From assembly GCF_001039355.2 (NCBI RefSeq), contig NW_019775862.1, positions 1-25,740 on the forward strand: a stretch of DNA of 25,740 nt, read 5' to 3'. This DNA comes from Lingula anatina (Eukaryota; Brachiopoda; Lingulata; Lingulida; Lingulidae). Shown here piece after piece: positions 9,673 to 16,961 of the stretch. Within the stretch, counting starts at the first letter, position 1, and each line of letters starts with the position of its first letter. The notes beneath the pieces were generated by a model, which saw nothing but the letters and a program-made list of their open reading frames with translations, was not told the origin of the DNA and did not search any database. The position numbers were made by a program, and so were the translations under genes.

Positions 9673-11684
9673 TCACCATTGTCAGTCTACAGGAATATTC
9701 ATTGAATCTCACGTGTGCTCGCAGCAGGAAAAAAATAAAGGCGAAGGAACTATCCTAGCTTTTAACTGCCAAGAAATGATGTGTCTATTGCGTATATGTT
9801 TATTCCTTTATTCACTTCTTTGTGATCATTAATAATTCATAAAATAAATATCCTGAAGTTGCGGTTTAGGATATTTCGGGACGCACGCCTGTCTTTTTTC
9901 TCTGACGTAAACATAAGTCATTTATTTACATTAGTTGCCTTTGTATGCATTTATTCATCTATCACTCTAGAAATGTGTTAATTCTCGTGCTTGAGTTTGA
10001 ATAATTGTGCACACAAGTGAAATATCTGGCTGCACACGAAGGAGCCACCGTAAATAATGCTTCTGTTTCACATAAATAAAAAAATCAGACCAGTCAGTAC
10101 ATTGTTATAAAACATTAACAACCGATTTGGTAGCTGCAAGAGCATCTATGTAGAAAAGCTAAATATGTGTATGCATCAAGTAGGCTATAGGTATAAATAA
10201 AATGGTTTATCCAACGCTGTTAAATGCGGTCATTTTGAAAATAAATAAATAAATGATTGATAAGTTTTGATGACAATTTTTTTAAAGGTGATAATAACTT
10301 AATTCAGCCGAACGTGTTGAACATTTAGTTGTGTTGAAACGCTCGAAGTTGGCTTATTTGGTGAAAAATATTACAAATAAAATGTCGAAAAGACCACACT
10401 GATACATATCGCAAAACACTTCCTTTTTTTTTTTTTTTTTTTTTTTGCTACATGACAATAAGGGCAATTCTAATCGTGTTATCATAAAAATAGCTTATCA
10501 TGATTGTTCATTTCTAATGGCACGGACCCGCTAATGCACATGGACGTATCAGGCCGCATTCAGAACAGTGCATGGACTATCTAGTCCGCGGGTCAAATAT
10601 GGCGACCCATTGAAAAAGCTTGCCGTCTAATCCGCTTATAGGCACTGAATCCGCGGGGAAGTATTCGAGTGGGCTGGCCATATTTGACCATCATACTAGT
10701 TAGTCAACCGTTCTGAATGCGGCCTTATTTATGCGTCAGCTGTACAGAAGCGCGGGGAACGAGACATATATGCCGGACAAATTAGACACATGTCCATCCC
10801 TAGTTCCGTTACTATAAAAAGGCCAAAGACATATCCATAATTCAAGAAAGCAAAACATTTGCGGTAAGCTCGTCACACCCACGCCATTTGGAATGTGATA
10901 ATGGTTCTTTATGTTTAAAAGATAAAACTGAATACTGCCTCTCGATTTGTTCACTTGAGTGATTAGGGAATAACAGACCGTACTTCTACAGCTTGCTGGA
11001 GGATCCGTTTTTAACAAAGTTTTTTCTCTGTCTAAAACTGCAAACACCATGCAAGCACACCTCGTATACATTAAGTAACCTAGCTGATTTCAAGTGTGAT
11101 GAAATTTACAGTATACTGTCTAGCACATGTTGATAAAAATTCTGTTTTTTTTTTTTTTTTTTTTTACTTAATCAGTTCTACACATAATTGGACGTAAGCT
11201 TTCACATGTAAAGAAGCTAGCTTACAAATTTCCCAGATAGCAAACAGTGGTCGCGCCGACGGCGGCCCGACGACTTCGCCTCCGTCGGGTCAACGTTGGC
11301 AGCCGACGTCGGCTCCGGGTCGGTGTGTCTGGCGACTTTCACTCGGCCTACCGGTGGTCTTCCACCCTTTTGCCAACGTCGAGCAGAAGTTGAAAAACCT
11401 AATTGTAAACGCTGCACTTTGCAAATTAATACTAGTGTCGGAGAAACGTTCGAACTTCAATCTTTACTTTGCCAGGAAAAAAACAGTATCGTTATCTGTG
11501 AACATTTTAAGATAAAGCTTAATAAAGTACATCTCTCGGTTTCTGTTTCTTTTCCTACCTCCAAAGGAAGAGCGTCGGATCTGCCAGTTACGCCACTCAA
11601 CGCGATGGCGAAAACCAAAAATCCCCCAAGGGAACGAAGCCACAAAGGCCCTGGCGTCTTCATTTCAACACATTTCATGTTCAA
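137..11684 (-). CDS. Secreted astacin metalloprotease with EGF, sushi and HYR domains (16 exons, 3' end outside window)
   Basis: Extracellular zinc endopeptidase of the astacin (M12A) family. Exons, in transcript order: 11684-11559, 9377-9335, 8229-8200, 7540-7509, 7301-7232, 6869-6749, 6378-6200, 5628-5416, 5006-4884, 4596-4474, 3662-3540, 3161-2973, 2591-2466, 1769-1527, 943-701, 325-137. All junctions keep one frame, giving 724 codons. Residues about 1-33 are a signal peptide, 34-80 the propeptide with FEGD at 69-72 (aspartate switch), and 81-268 the protease: zinc ligands H170, H174, H180, general base E171, Met-turn M225 and Y227, and cysteines C120, C142, C162, C268 in the usual astacin pairing positions. 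Then come EGF 272-312, 313-353, 354-394, sushi 395-457, EGF 458-499, HYR 500-580, HYR 581-661 and sushi 662-724. All catalytic residues are intact. The final exon ends in phase 1, so the protein continues. No CUB or MATH domain appears in this part, unlike tolloids or meprins. The substrate is unknown. Confidence 0.93.
326..700 (-). other. Astacin intron 15
   Basis: AT-rich, holds the AAAT microsatellite; nothing else seen. Confidence 0.9.
374..418. repeat. AAAT tetranucleotide microsatellite
   Basis: About 11 AAAT units with one G interruption, in the intron 5' of the last astacin exon in the window. Confidence 0.95.
701..943 (-). CDS. Astacin gene exon 15: HYR domain 2
   Basis: 243-nt phase 1-1 exon, the same length as HYR 1. 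[11 protein letters not shown] start, [18 protein letters not shown] and CRFTVSV end. Donor GTAAGT. Confidence 0.93.
944..2465 (-). other. Astacin introns 13 and 14 (flanking HYR 1 exon)
   Basis: Introns 944-1526 and 1770-2465. AT-rich. The second has a short inverted repeat (GGTGTCCATCAT near 2194, ATGACGGACACC near 2251) and the single ambiguous base N at 2358. No other feature seen. Confidence 0.85.
1527..1769 (-). CDS. Astacin gene exon 14: HYR domain 1
   Basis: 243-nt phase 1-1 exon. [14 protein letters not shown], a mid-domain [15 protein letters not shown] and the end [18 protein letters not shown] are hallmarks of hyalin repeat (HYR) modules. Confidence 0.94.
2466..2591 (-). CDS. Astacin gene exon 13: EGF domain 4 (calcium-binding)
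   Basis: 126-nt phase 1-1 exon. DINEC start, [12 protein letters not shown] hydroxylation-type motif, six cysteines, ends KTCI. Confidence 0.95.
2973..3161 (-). CDS. Astacin gene exon 12: sushi (CCP) domain 1
   Basis: 189-nt phase 1-1 exon. Six cysteines in the pattern CP..P..G...C.....C...C..GF......C...G.W, ending NTRCE. This is the six-cysteine sushi form seen next to HYR modules in the SVEP1/SRPX group. Confidence 0.9.
3461..3490. repeat. GA microsatellite
   Basis: (GA)15 in the intron about 50 bp past the EGF 3 exon donor; CT-rich on the transcribed strand. Confidence 0.95.
3540..3662 (-). CDS. Astacin gene exon 11: EGF domain 3 (calcium-binding)
   Basis: 123-nt phase 1-1 exon. DIDEC start and [12 protein letters not shown] give a textbook calcium-binding EGF. 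Confidence 0.96.
3730..3926. mobile_element. Inverted-repeat element, family I copy 2 (older, inverted orientation)
   Basis: Left arm CATTCAGAAC...GTTGATCCG...CCGCGGATCACATATGGC, right arm its degenerate reverse complement (GCCATATGTGAC...CTAGTTAGTCCGCGGATCAACC...GAATGC). The middle CCACTCGAA matches copy 1 when that is read on the minus strand. In the intron between EGF 2 and EGF 3 exons. Confidence 0.65.
3953..4305 (+). repeat. Degenerate ACCATGACA-based repeat block
   Basis: TACCATGACAACA.ACCATGCC appears twice about 36 bp apart (near 3956 and 3990), then GGTACCATGACA and CACCGTGACATAA variants continue to about 4300. A decayed minisatellite in the intron between EGF 2 and EGF 3 exons. 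Confidence 0.55.
4379..4400. repeat. AT microsatellite
   Basis: (TA)11 preceded by a poly-A run. Confidence 0.9.
4474..4596 (-). CDS. Astacin gene exon 10: EGF domain 2 (non-calcium type)
   Basis: 123-nt phase 1-1 exon, six cysteines ([12 protein letters not shown] ... CSCKTGFKL). It lacks the DxNEC and hydroxylation motifs of its neighbours. Confidence 0.92.
4639..4670. repeat. TC microsatellite
   Basis: (TC)n about 45 bp upstream (transcript sense) of the EGF 2 exon. It is purine-rich on the transcript, so it is not the polypyrimidine tract. Confidence 0.9.
4730..4760. repeat. AAAC microsatellite
   Basis: About 7 AAAC units. Confidence 0.9.
4884..5006 (-). CDS. Astacin gene exon 9: EGF domain 1 (calcium-binding type)
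   Basis: One EGF module in one 123-nt phase 1-1 exon. DFNEC start, six cysteines, and [12 protein letters not shown] fits the Asp/Asn beta-hydroxylation consensus. Confidence 0.95.
5416..5628 (-). CDS. Astacin gene exon 8: Met-turn and end of protease
   Basis: Contains [16 protein letters not shown] (Met-turn, Y227) and ends [10 protein letters not shown], the standard astacin C-terminus. Acceptor TTTCAG, donor GTGAGT, phase 1, which starts the run of phase-1 module exons. Confidence 0.96.
5695..6033 (+). repeat. Pair of direct repeats about 265 bp apart
   Basis: AATGTCATGCACCGTTAAAA at about 5697 and AATGTCATGCACCTTTAAAA at about 5961 begin two related stretches of roughly 70 bp that both continue through AAA-CAGG and CTCT/CCCTGG-A. 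In the intron between astacin exons 7 and 8. Confidence 0.55.
6200..6378 (-). CDS. Astacin gene exon 7: zinc-binding site
   Basis: Carries the signature [19 protein letters not shown] (residues 170-188), matching HExxHxxGFxHExxRxDRD. Also holds C142 and C162. Acceptor CTACAG, donor GTAGGG. Confidence 0.97.
6749..6869 (-). CDS. Astacin gene exon 6: protease N-terminal subdomain
   Basis: Encodes [17 protein letters not shown] followed by [18 protein letters not shown]. This is the conserved astacin helix and first cysteine (C120). Acceptor TTTACAG, donor GTAAGT. Confidence 0.95.
6929..7009. repeat. Compound (TA)n(GA)n microsatellite
   Basis: About 14 TA units run directly into about 27 GA units. 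On the minus strand this is (TC)n(TA)n, about 60-140 bp ahead of astacin exon 6. It produces long spurious ORFs on both strands. Confidence 0.97.
7232..7301 (-). CDS. Astacin gene exon 5: maturation site and N-terminus of protease
   Basis: Encodes [20 protein letters not shown] and VIE. The pattern R|NAIR..W..GVVPYVI marks the usual start of the mature astacin domain, with cleavage likely after R80. Donor GTAATG, phase 1. Confidence 0.92.
7442..7493. repeat. ATT microsatellite
   Basis: About 17 ATT units with C interruptions, just past the donor-side exon 4 boundary. Confidence 0.95.
7509..7540 (-). CDS. Astacin gene exon 4: aspartate-switch micro-exon (32 nt)
   Basis: Encodes (D)[10 protein letters not shown] between TTTACAG and GTGAGT. 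FEGD is the FxGD motif whose aspartate binds the catalytic zinc and keeps astacin zymogens inactive. Confidence 0.88.
7807..7934. mobile_element. Inverted-repeat element, family IV (128 bp)
   Basis: TACCCTCTACCAGGGC at 7807-7822 is perfectly inverted at 7919-7934, extended by an imperfect CAGATATT/AATATTTGG pair. No ORF. In the intron between astacin exons 3 and 4. Confidence 0.65.
8200..8229 (-). CDS. Astacin gene exon 3 (propeptide micro-exon, 30 nt)
   Basis: Encodes EERLSALYG between TTTTCAG and GTGAGT. Phase 1 at both ends; joins exons 2 and 4 without a frame break. Confidence 0.8.
8272..8463 (+). repeat. Degenerate tandem duplication, unit about 95 bp
   Basis: ATTAAATACTAAACAAGAGT-CGTATCA...AGTC...CATTTCAACGAC and ATTAAATACTTAAAAAAGAG-CCGTATCA...AGTC...CATTTCAGCGAC follow one another in the intron between astacin exons 2 and 3. 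Confidence 0.6.
8542..8566. repeat. GA microsatellite
   Basis: Short interrupted GA run in the intron between exons 2 and 3. Confidence 0.85.
9335..9377 (-). CDS. Astacin gene exon 2 (propeptide, 43 nt)
   Basis: Encodes [14 protein letters not shown]. The acceptor is TTTACAG. The donor reads AG|GCGAGT, a GC-AG intron; no nearby GT keeps the frame into exon 3. The charged, non-conserved sequence is normal for an astacin propeptide. Confidence 0.75.
9407..9521 (+). repeat. Degenerate tandem duplication, unit about 60 bp
   Basis: TTGTCTGACTCTCAGGGTGT and TTGCCTGACTCCCAGGGTGT begin two adjacent units that both end in GACGTAAAAATA / GACATAAAAAATA. In astacin intron 1. Confidence 0.6.
9627..9670. 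repeat. ATT microsatellite
   Basis: About 15 pure ATT units in astacin intron 1. Confidence 0.95.
10551..10725. mobile_element. Inverted-repeat element, family I copy 1 (MITE-like, 175 bp)
   Basis: AGGCCGCATTCAGAAC (10551-10566) is repeated perfectly inverted at 10710-10725. Further in, GTCAAATATGGC and CTAGT blocks are also inverted. No ORF, so non-autonomous. No clear target duplication. Sits in astacin intron 1. Confidence 0.75.
11230..11400. mobile_element. GC-rich CGACG-repeat fragment, probably a decayed element
   Basis: An abrupt GC-rich island in AT-rich DNA: starts CCCAGATAGCAAAC (11231-11244), then recurring CCGACG, GTCGGG and CGTTGG words on both strands. The far terminus (reverse complement of CCCAGATAGC) is not visible, so only part of an element seems present. 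Not a CpG-island promoter for exon 1, since it lies downstream in intron 1. Confidence 0.4.
11559..11684 (-). CDS. Astacin gene exon 1: signal peptide and start of propeptide
   Basis: Up to 42 codons. Two start codons are possible: ATG at 11684 and an in-frame ATG at 11663 (MKTPGPLW). From either, a hydrophobic core ([15 protein letters not shown]) gives a classic secretion signal. The exon ends LPLE before a GTAGGA donor in phase 0, which matches the phase needed by exon 2. The link to exon 2 spans a 2.2 kb intron, so it rests on phase and domain logic. Confidence 0.8.
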
Positions 11685-11836
11685 CGTTTCTCTTTGCTGT
11701 GGTCACCGTTCACGTTGATCCAGCGGTTTTTAATTCACCATAGCGGAAACCCGAGCGTGCCGGATACGAAGCCGGATGTTTTTAGTTTTATATTTATGCA
11801 CTCGTTAGATTGTATGGTTTTCGTGCGATCATCCGT

Positions 11837-11846
11837 CTATAAATAG
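11837..11846. promoter_or_regulatory. CTATAAATAG: MEF2-type or TATA-like motif upstream of astacin gene
   Basis: Fits CTAWWWWTAG exactly, 153 bp upstream of the farther ATG of the astacin gene. Could be an MEF2 site, a TATA element for a plus-strand transcript, or chance in AT-rich DNA. Confidence 0.35.
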
Positions 11847-12135
11847 CTCTCGCGTGATGAGGTATTGAAATTAATTTCTTCTACATGGCAAGGAGTGGGT
11901 CGCTTCTTTATTATGTATGAAAATGGAACTTTTAAACGCTAAGAGGCGTTAAATTTCGTGTGAAAATAATTTCGCAATAGCGATTTTTTTGACGTTATTG
12001 TTTATCATGAATAATTCAATAGGCCTATTTTAGATCAGTTGTTATCAGGGCCTTCCGTTCTAACAACAAGTTTGACTTATTTCAAGCAATGAGAGGGTCA
12101 AATGTCGGTAGGCTCAGAAATTCAGGATGCACATG

Positions 12136-12226
12136 TAATATAATATAATATAATATAATATAATATAATATAATATAATATAATATAATATAATATAATA
12201 TAATATAATATAATATAATATAATAT
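12136..12226. repeat. TAATA pentanucleotide satellite (about 18 units)
   Basis: Uninterrupted TAATA array of 91 bp in the intergenic region between the astacin and MRPL20 genes. Confidence 0.97.
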
Positions 12227-13446
12227 GTAACCCTAAGAAGACCTTGTGATAATGTCGAAAGTCGTAATATCCGGTAGCCTACAACGTGATAATTATTAGT
12301 ATACAAATTAATATTTCCAATACTTTACTACGATACCTTGTATGCAGTGATGGACTTAGCACAGCGACCTCTTGTGGGCAACTGTCGGTGATCACCCTGA
12401 ACTTTTCAATCTAAGGAATAGGTAAACTAGCGATCGTTTTCCGGGAATGCTGTCTAAAATAAGATCTAGCCCCATTTAACGGAGTATTTCACCCTTTAAA
12501 AACCACGATATATTTTTGTTTCATGTGTATCACCAGACTGTTTTAAAAAAATATATATATATAATACTAGTTCTAATGTACCGTAGGCCCAACCATGAAA
12601 TATGGGAATGGGAGGGTGGGGTTGAATTTGAAAAAAAAAAATTGCCGAACAAAAAAGTATTGTATGAGGATAATTTTACCGTATTTGTTTAGTACAGGGA
12701 AGGAAAACTGAATTAATAAGTCTCATCTTGTACGTTTTTACTGTTGTGGGAGGAAGAGAAGGATAACTCCCCACACACCCGAAACGGGAGAGGGGGGGGG
12801 GGGGGAGAACGTGGCCTATTGTGCCCCCTCCCCCCAGGATACGAATTTACGGGTATATTTTACGCCAAGAATTAGCCTCGTTCCTTCTTGTGTTTAAATA
12901 TTTCTGATTGATTATTTAATTATAATATAATTTTCTGAAGCAGGGATGTGAGGCATCTTTTATACAGCAGACTTCACATAACACAGACACTTTGGGGCTA
13001 GAAAATGATTCAGTTACGGAAACATTTGAGTTAAGAAATGTTCGCAAGCTACAAGTGCTCAACTAAAACCAAAGGAAAAAAATACGTTCAACAAGATTTG
13101 CTCAAGATAAACAATCATTGAGATTAAAATTTCAAAAAGGGTCGCGTCATGTTGAATCTTTTGTACCTACAATATACATGAAAGACAACTTGAATAATAA
13201 TTTCAAACGAATATTAGCATTAAACTTTTTTTTTATTTCTGTCATGTATGCACATCATTTACCATTACAACTTCGAATTTATTTTGACACGGTTTTAACA
13301 ATTTCAAAACTGTCAAAAGAATAAAGACAGCAAACAATGTAGCAGCAGTGCTCTTCTCAGGCGCATCAACCACTACAGTTGCTGCCTTATATACAAACAC
13401 GAATAGTCGTTTAATTAGAACACGTTCTCTCTTCTTTTATATTTCG

Positions 13447-13500
13447 CAGCACTCGCTAGATGGCGCTGCTATCAGCACTCGCTAGATGGCGCTGCTATCA
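13447..13500 (+). repeat. Perfect tandem 26-bp duplication carrying CTCF-like sites
   Basis: Two identical 26-bp units (13447-13472 and 13473-13498). Each contains TCGCTAGATGGCGCT (13453-13467, 13479-13493), which agrees with the animal CTCF core CCASYAGRKGGCRSY at 13 of 15 positions. Confidence 0.7.
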
Positions 13501-14109
13501 ACATGGCGCCTGGTAAGCACACGGCAAACTATTAGTGCTGCCACCGTATGCATTTTCGTGAAAACCGTTCTCGAACATAACGTCACTATCGAAGTAAAGA
13601 ACAGTGTCGTCTGCAACAATTGCATAAGCCACCATTTCAAACCGTTCTCCAGCACGTCCCTAAATACTACTTCCATTTCTCCCGCAGTGAAAATAGTCAC
13701 AGTAACAGTAATCGCCCGTACATTTCATGCACCTAACAAATTCTGACAGAATATCTTAACAAACTTTCAGCGTCTCATTTTAAGTTATTAACGGACACAT
13801 AATTCCTTACGTGAGCATTGTTCATTTTACTAAAAGTCTGACCCAACTTATTCAGGTATTATAAGCACTACCCACAGTTATGGCAAAACTTTGACAGCTA
13901 CTTGCTTCTCATCAATCACCAAGCACTTGTGAAGCCAGACAGGCGTTTTAGGTGAAACTTATGCAGGTCCTTCAGTCAGCACGCCTGTAATACCTGACGA
14001 GTTTCCAAATTTTCTGTAAATTAATTTTTGTTTGAAATGAACGAGTAATACCAGTAACTGTAACAATAATGGCATCAGTGGTGAAATATTGTCACGTGTC
14101 CAACAGAGT

Positions 14110-14115
14110 TTTATT
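14110..14115 (-). terminator. Putative polyadenylation signal of MRPL20
   Basis: TTTATT on the plus strand reads AATAAA on the minus strand, 18 nt beyond the stop codon. Sited unusually close, which would give a very short 3' UTR. Confidence 0.5.
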
Positions 14116-14132
14116 ATTATTTTTCTACACAA

Positions 14133-14231
14133 TCATAACATTCCTCTGGTGAGTATTCCCACTGGTTGCTTCAACCCCTCCACTGTGATGCCTTGCTGGG
14201 TCCAGTATCTCTTACTAATCTCCACCAAACT
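14133..14231 (-). CDS. MRPL20: MRPL20 exon 4 (terminal)
   Basis: 32 codons plus TGA. SLVEISKRYWTQQGITVEGL aligns loosely with the human ELNRKVLADLAIYEP...FKSL stretch. Acceptor ATTTCAG. Confidence 0.88.
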   Translation of the reverse strand, partial: SLVEISKRYWTQQGITVEGLKQPVGILTRGML

Positions 14232-15332
14232 CTGAAATTAGAACAAACAAGGGAACAATGTATTAATTTGAAAAGTTGCTGCAGTTCTTTAAACCACCAA
14301 ATGGTAATTTGAAATTTTGCCTCACCCAACAAGCTCAGTCCAATTCTTCAATTTCTAACTGACCAATTTTTCTAATAATAGTAGTTATACTTATAATTTA
14401 TAGTCTAAATTCGGTTATAAAATCTTTATGAAACGTTAAAAGTATTAAAATAGAATGTCAAATAAATCAATATTGAGACTGTTTAATAAGAAGAACTAAC
14501 AAAAGTCAAATGCTATCATTTAAAATGACAAGAGGTTTGCATAAAGGTCTGTCTAAAAAGATACCATTCATTTCTTTTATTGTTGTATTTCTAATTATCT
14601 AAAACTGTACTTAGGATTTAGATTGTGTCCTGAACAATTTCCTGGTATTTTCTAAACATCATTTCATGAAACTCCAACTCAGAAAAAAACAAAATATATG
14701 CCCTTTTCAAGACCACCTGTTTGCTTATCTTTATGTACTGAAGTGAATGCCAGTTGCATTCCTTTCATTTTCCTTTAGTATAAATATGCAATTGTTGCAC
14801 AGGGTCATTAATTTATACACAAACAGGGTCTGTTGGGACTACAGGCATAATTTCAGGCTATCAACACAGAAAATATGTGAGTTCTTGACCACAAAATTTT
14901 GTGGCTGTCCATTTTATCTTCACTTTACAAACCTCAAAGGTCCTGGGTTCGTAAACAGCCAGCGTGACTAACATGTTTCTGTCCAAGTGTATGTTTAACT
15001 AAAATGGAAAAAAAAATTATATATACAAGTATGTGGTTTGCAGATAAAGAGTTATTTGTTACAACTTATTTGTTACAATTATTAATGTTTGCACCAGTAT
15101 TTGTATTGAAATTGCCAGGGTGTGCTATGCTAAATACCATTCACAGAATTAACATCCACAAACTTTTTTTAGATCTAAGTTTCTAGTTTTTGAGGCACTC
15201 TCATCACAAAGAAGGAGAAAATAAAGAGAGGAAAAGCAGGTTTACAGCTTATAATTCTTTCAATGGTATAACATGGTGCTAATTTAAGAGTGATTATTGC
15301 TAAAAAATCCAGGAAAATAATTATCTTTAATG

Positions 15333-15374
<42 letters not shown>

Positions 15375-16925
15375 CAGGTTTACAATGGGCTAACTTGTGT
15401 TGCATGCCTGTAAGCTATTTTACTAAATCAAAACTTATGTCCAAGTGTGGTTATAAAATGTACCCTTGAAAGTGCCTCGAAGAAGTCCTTAGCTCCAATC
15501 CCGTGTTCAATGCATGCTGCGTTAAGACGAATGTGCCACAGCTGAAACCACAGAAACAACATGTTCAGTTACTGAATCCAACAGAGAAGAAAATTATAAT
15601 GAATTATTGAATTTATTGTGACAACTGATTCAAATGTTGCTGTGACAGAAACAACGAATTTTCATTAATAAACCATCAACATGTTGAATTCACAGAAACA
15701 ATTGTATAAATTTAAAATCAAAATGCTGCATTCTCAGAACCGTCTCACAGTGCATTCTAAGAAACAGCTTATCAAAATACCTCAATCACAGCTGCATTGA
15801 CAAACGCAGCTCATTACAATGCTCAATTCAGAGTAACAATGACCTTGAAAATCTGTATTCAAAGCCAAACCTTACAATAAGAAAAAAGAAGTCTAATGCC
15901 TATGCTTTAATTACCTGTCGCATGACCTTCTTTTTGTCCCGTCGCCCTCTCATGGCGTGCTGTAGAGCCTTCTGTGCATACCTCACTGCGATGGTGTAAC
16001 AATTTCTCTTGCGACCAAAGTAATGCTGGAAGGAAAACATAAGTTAATGACTGCGTGGTTGACACTTGCCTCAGTTTTAGCATGTCTGTGGTGCCGTTAA
16101 CATGCACATTACACCACAATGTGACTTAACCCAGTCCAAGACACTAGTAAAAATGAATCTAATAGAGGAGACAGGATTGTGCCGGAAGTGACGTGTAGTG
16201 GCTGGGGTAGCCCTAACACTCGCCAGTTTAGCCAAATGATAAAACTGACTTAAATTGGCTTAAGAAAAAGGGCTTGATTTGACATGTTTTAGCCAAATTA
16301 TAACCATTTTGATAACAAATTGACAAAAATGTGGTGATTTGGCTCAGCAAAAAAAAAATTCCTAGCGCTACCCCAGAGTGGTGTGTAATAGGTGCATAAC
16401 TGTGACATTAAATGTGCTGGACATATAATATAACCATCCATAAAACTTAATCCTGTCTCCTCCAGTTCATTTTATTGCAAGTAAACACAGGTAATAGTCA
16501 TGCGCAAGAAAACAGGACAATGTAAACGTGAAATATATTACTAAGAAATAAATATTGTTGATACAACTTAAAAAATTGGCAAGGCTTGTTTCTGGTTGAG
16601 TCATCTGCCATGTTGGTGAGTGGCTCTTCTTGAGAATATGATCTGACGTTAAAAACAAATAGTTCCAATTTGCATCAACAACATTTATTATCTTTGAAAT
16701 ATATAATATTTCCCTTTCATATCACCCCATTTCCCAGGGAATGACCGTCGTTTCCTATGTTTTCTTGGGAGTGTACTGGTGTTTTCTAGTGGATTGTGCT
16801 GTATTGCGCATTTTTGGTAGACCTTTTTGCATTAAAAATTGAAAACTGAGGCAAGGATGGCACAACTAGTGCCAAAAATATTAAATATCCCCCTCCCCCC
16901 CCCAAAAAAAAAATAATAACAATAA

Positions 16926-16961
<36 letters not shown>

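Larger units (their letters stand above)
9378..11558 (-). other. Astacin intron 1 (2.2 kb)
   Basis: Separates the signal-peptide exon from the propeptide. Contains a 60-bp duplication, ATT repeat, two poly-T runs (10424-10446, 11145-11165), family I element and the GC-rich island. No coding exon recognised. Confidence 0.75.
11685..14132. other. Intergenic region, astacin 5' end to MRPL20 3' end
   Basis: Contains the astacin upstream region, TAATA satellite, a G14 run followed by C-runs (12792-12835), and the tandem CTCF-like sites. Between 12840 and 13440 and between 13520 and 14110 I see no gene; only short ORFs without similarity or coding character. Confidence 0.75.

Noticed and set aside
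10736-11071. 111-codon minus-strand ORF in astacin intron 1
   Set aside because: No similarity recognised, no matching splice phase with exon 1 or 2, starts within the edge of AT-rich intron sequence. Left out as chance.
11296-11718. 140-codon plus-strand ORF antisense to astacin exon 1
   Set aside because: It crosses the GC-rich repeat and the antisense of the signal-peptide exon; no recognisable domain. The minus-strand reading explains the region better.
12792-12835. G14 run followed by C-runs as a G-quadruplex or terminator
   Set aside because: Homopolymer length is error-prone and nothing nearby needs such an element; noted only as a composition feature.
13482-13746. Overlapping ORFs on both strands downstream of the CTCF-like pair
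   Set aside because: Mirror-image open frames without conserved domains; typical of a locally stop-poor stretch.
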